Origin: Aspidiotus rigidus
Taxonomy: Eukaryota > Arthropoda > Insecta > Hemiptera > Diaspididae
Length of the DNA: 64,000 nucleotides
Reading direction: 5' to 3'
NCBI GenBank assembly: GCA_035079385.1
Contig: JAVHKY010000010.1
Span: 3,100,001 to 3,164,000 of the forward strand
Under the pieces are notes generated by a model, which searched no databases, had not been told where the DNA came from, and worked only from the letters and a program-made list of their open reading frames with translations. The first letter of the stretch is position 1, and every line of letters starts with the position of its first letter. The position numbers were made by a program, and so were the translations under genes. Positions 61,119 through 64,000 of the stretch are shown here, piece by piece.

Positions 61119-63804
61119 CTACGAAACATCAGTTTTAGGTGACGTTCTATGATTATAGTTGACTAATTTACGACCCACGAGATATTTATCGTTTCGAATG
61201 TGCTCGTACCATTTAATTGATTGGCGACCACCGAATGAAGCGCCGAAAATGATTAAGACCAGAAATAAAAGGAAAGGATAAATACGTCTGGCGATTAAAT
61301 TACGCATACGAAAACTGGTTACAAACATGGGAACGATTCCATGCGCAATAGTATACGGGAACGCCAATAACAATGCTAAAGTGCTCACAACTGGTATGAT
61401 TACTTCTGTCATTGTAAATTTCAGATTCATTCGCTGGAAACCATTCCGAAACATGCGCTCCAAAGCGCGTTTGATATGACAATCTGGTCCCATCATAAGC
61501 AGAGCGCAGCTAATCTTCATATACAGTAAGCCCAAACCCCAATCGAGCCAAGTCCAAATTACTGGAGTTTGATCCAATGGAACGCGTAAGGGAACTACAA
61601 TTACCAATTCCACTAATATGCCAAATAGGAATGGTATAACGCCTATAAGCCAAATCACTGCAAAAGTTGCTTTTAACATCGAAAGACTCATTTTTACAAT
61701 TCTCCTCAATACCACCATTTTACCTTTCGGTAACCAGCTAATCATTGTACTGGTAATACGGGCCAATAGCCACAATACGTACATTCCAGTAGAAGCTGTA
61801 TATAATTCGTGGACAGTAGGTACCGGTTTTGACAGTAATAAAGAAGGTCCAATAGATACCACTTTGCGTCCAACATACACTGGTAACGTGAGTATGATCA
61901 AACTACTCGTTACTGTGGTCAATGCCACAATTGTTAACAAAGCAACAATTCTAAGGGCGAACCACTTGGGTTTAGTATAGGGCTGTGATTCAGAGGAACC
62001 ATTCCGTTGCATCATCGCTTGATGGGCCGCTCCTAATCCGGCTGCCAAAGCCACATTATCCGCGTTTGCCTGATCTTCATTGGTTTGTAAACCGTCACCC
62101 AAAAGATAAGATTTCAGATCCAAACACCAAGAAACAGTCAGGCACCATAAACGGATCGTAGATCGAACCCACTGTCGTATGTAATGTTGCTCAAGTAATG
62201 CTGGCATGACCACTTGAAGTAGCAACAGTTCGAAGGATAATTCGTTTACGGACTCCGTGTGGGAAGTTATAACGTATGGTAAAAAAGATGGCCACAAGAC
62301 CTTCAGAATTCGGCTCGGCACATAAAGAATCAGCATAATTACCATACCGAAAGTTATACTGGAAGCCATAAGACGACGTACGTGTTTATACATTGACAAA
62401 TGTATCATTTCCTGAAAAAAAAACCACCAAAATAGAAAAAGAGAACGGAAGCACGATTTTATTGTCAACAGTCTATATAGGCCGACAGTAGAGAGAAGAT
62501 CAACACTCCTCAATTTCTTAATTGAAAACAAACCACTTGTACCAACACAAAGAATTAAATCCTCTCGCAAAAACTATCAAAATACTGAGACTGTTTTCTA
62601 TGGTTCCAATGATAAAGAAGAATCACTTAAATGATAATTCAAGATGAAGTCAGATGGTTGAATTCAAACACAAACGAAACATTAACACTAAGTTGGATCT
62701 TTTTTGCTAAATATTCCAAGACGATAACTCACTTGAATTGGACTAAAATCGGGATCATTCAAATTTCGAAGAAACCACAAAACGCCTGGCCGAAGTACTT
62801 CTCTTAGCATTAGTACGAATGATGCAAAGTAGTATACGAATACCATGCCGATCAACCAGTGCAAAAACATAGAGGTACCAGGAGCTACAGTGAAACTAGC
62901 GTTACGATCACGTATTGTGGCATTGAATACCGGGAGAGAGCAGATATCTAACCACCAGCCACATACTAGAGGCAATGCCCCAACTTCGATCACTAACAGT
63001 AGTGATACCTGTTAAAAAATGGAAAATGCGATCAAAAAGAGAACGTATAACCTTCATCTCAATATTATCAAAATCATCGAATCCTTACCTTAACAACGAT
63101 GTAACACAGTCCTAGTACACGTGATAATTTTGATAAGCGCGTCATTGATGTCACAGAATGAAGTATCACTAAACCTAAACTCGCTACCATGTACCCCACG
63201 AGTGTTGTGACCAATCCTAGAACACGATTATAAACAGTTAATGATATTAATGTAAAATATGTTTAAGACAGGTGGGTGAATTCAGATAAAATCATTCAAT
63301 CTAGTGGCAATATACAATTAGCATAAGATGCAGAAATGTAAAATGTGAAAAGATATTCAACTATAGACGAAGAGTTTGAAATATTGATATCAGAAGCACT
63401 TCAAGGTTAAAGAATTTTTCTTCTCTATTTGAATAATTTGACTAATAAACATTAATCTGACAATGAACTGACAAGGCCACTGAAGCCACATTATCAAAAT
63501 AAATGTGTATCGAATGCATACCTTCAAAACGAGAAGCTGAAGCGTATTCTTCGAGTTCAAAGAAATATATAAAAAGTGCTCCAATATTGTACGGTAAGAA
63601 GGCGAAAATCACAATGAATAGGGTATTCAATGATACAACCCAGAAAACGTGTTCCAGGAATACTAAAGATCCATCGAGGCCTAGTAGACGTTCCCAAGTT
63701 AGTTCTTCCGCTCTATCCCACTCGACTGGATTCCAGTTATTTTGATCATCAACAGCAACTGCCTGAGCTTCTTGTCTAGCTCCATTTACTTGGGCAGCGA
63801 GTGG
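61119..63804 (-). CDS. MARCHF6 / Doa10-type membrane E3 ubiquitin ligase, C-terminal part (5' end outside window)
   Basis: Orthologues are ER and inner-nuclear-membrane RING-CH ligases that ubiquitinate misfolded and sterol-pathway proteins. Exons on the minus strand: 63804-63522, 63216-63089, 63008-62733 and 62411-61119, GT-AG with consistent phases, giving 659 residues to the TAG at 61119. Family blocks are plain: DRAEELTWERLLGLDGSLVF, CGWWLDICSLPVF, VLRPGVLWFLRNLNDPDFSP, ELLLLQVVMPALLEQ, LRVPLDQTP and HIRNDKYLVGRKLVNY near the C-terminus. The last is the conserved C-terminal element needed for function in Doa10 proteins. Many hydrophobic segments fit a polytopic protein. The RING-CH domain and first membrane segments must lie right of 64000. 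No frameshift is seen. ATTAAA at 60745-60750 (minus) could be its poly(A) signal. Confidence 0.95.
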
Positions 63805-64000
63805 CTGTAAATTACATAATATCATGGTAGATAGAGCACTATTTTTATACAAAATAATGAAAGAAAAGAAAAGAATGAATATAGGTTGCGAAGAAATCGA
63901 AATTCAAAGATTTATTATTAGCTTCTGAGCCTCTTTCTTAGTTCAGCTATAAAGAATTGCACTAATTTAATCAACTTGGTTATCAACTTGGTCGATTAAA
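63805..64000 (-). other. MARCHF6 intron running off the window
   Basis: Upstream of the acceptor at 63805 the sequence is AT-rich and non-coding to the edge. Confidence 0.6.

Noticed and set aside
61618..61980. 120-codon plus-strand frame
   Set aside because: Lies wholly opposite the MARCHF6 last exon; antisense shadow.

Overview
The window is AT-rich animal nuclear DNA with split genes, consensus GT-AG introns, long repeat-filled introns and many short palindromic DNA elements. The proteins resemble insect orthologues most closely in my recollection. An arthropod, most likely an insect, is a safe call; I cannot name the order from sequence alone.

Two conserved genes lie on the minus strand. 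(1) A complete MICAL gene runs from the start codon at 49268 to the stop at 272, about 49 kb. I placed 26 coding exons by hand. All exon phases agree and the long form is 2516 codons. The order is N-terminal segment, flavin monooxygenase, CH domain, linker, LIM domain, acidic linker, a 949-codon disordered exon and a C-terminal bMERB coiled coil. An alternative end at 16442 would give a 1376-residue form finishing in Cys-Ile-Val-Met, a CaaX-type tail. (2) The C-terminal 659 residues of a MARCHF6/Doa10-type ubiquitin ligase occupy 61119-63804; its RING-CH part lies beyond the right edge.

On the plus strand, inside the 16 kb third coding intron of MICAL, sits a three-exon gene (32467-33565) for a predicted secreted protein that I do not recognise.

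Most of the rest is mobile-element debris. Left part (2-24 kb): a palindrome with hammerhead-ribozyme-like sequence, a palindromic MITE family carrying TGACGTCA, nested MITEs at 9.1-9.95 kb, and a LINE scrap at 10.4 kb. Middle (28-43 kb): a 643 bp near-perfect palindrome flanked by TTAA, a 21 bp minisatellite, a LINE scrap, a MITE with an 8 bp target duplication, an element with a broken transposon ORF, a ~0.57 kb tandem repeat holding a CACTA-type MITE, and a 3.1 kb foldback. Right part (44-60 kb): a LINE 3' end, a second hammerhead-like palindrome, a LINE interrupted by an element with a 9 bp target duplication, a hAT-type MITE, a ~110 bp minisatellite and an old foldback.

MICAL oxidises actin and is gated by its CH, LIM and bMERB parts. 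MARCHF6 acts in ER protein quality control. I see no functional link between them beyond adjacency.
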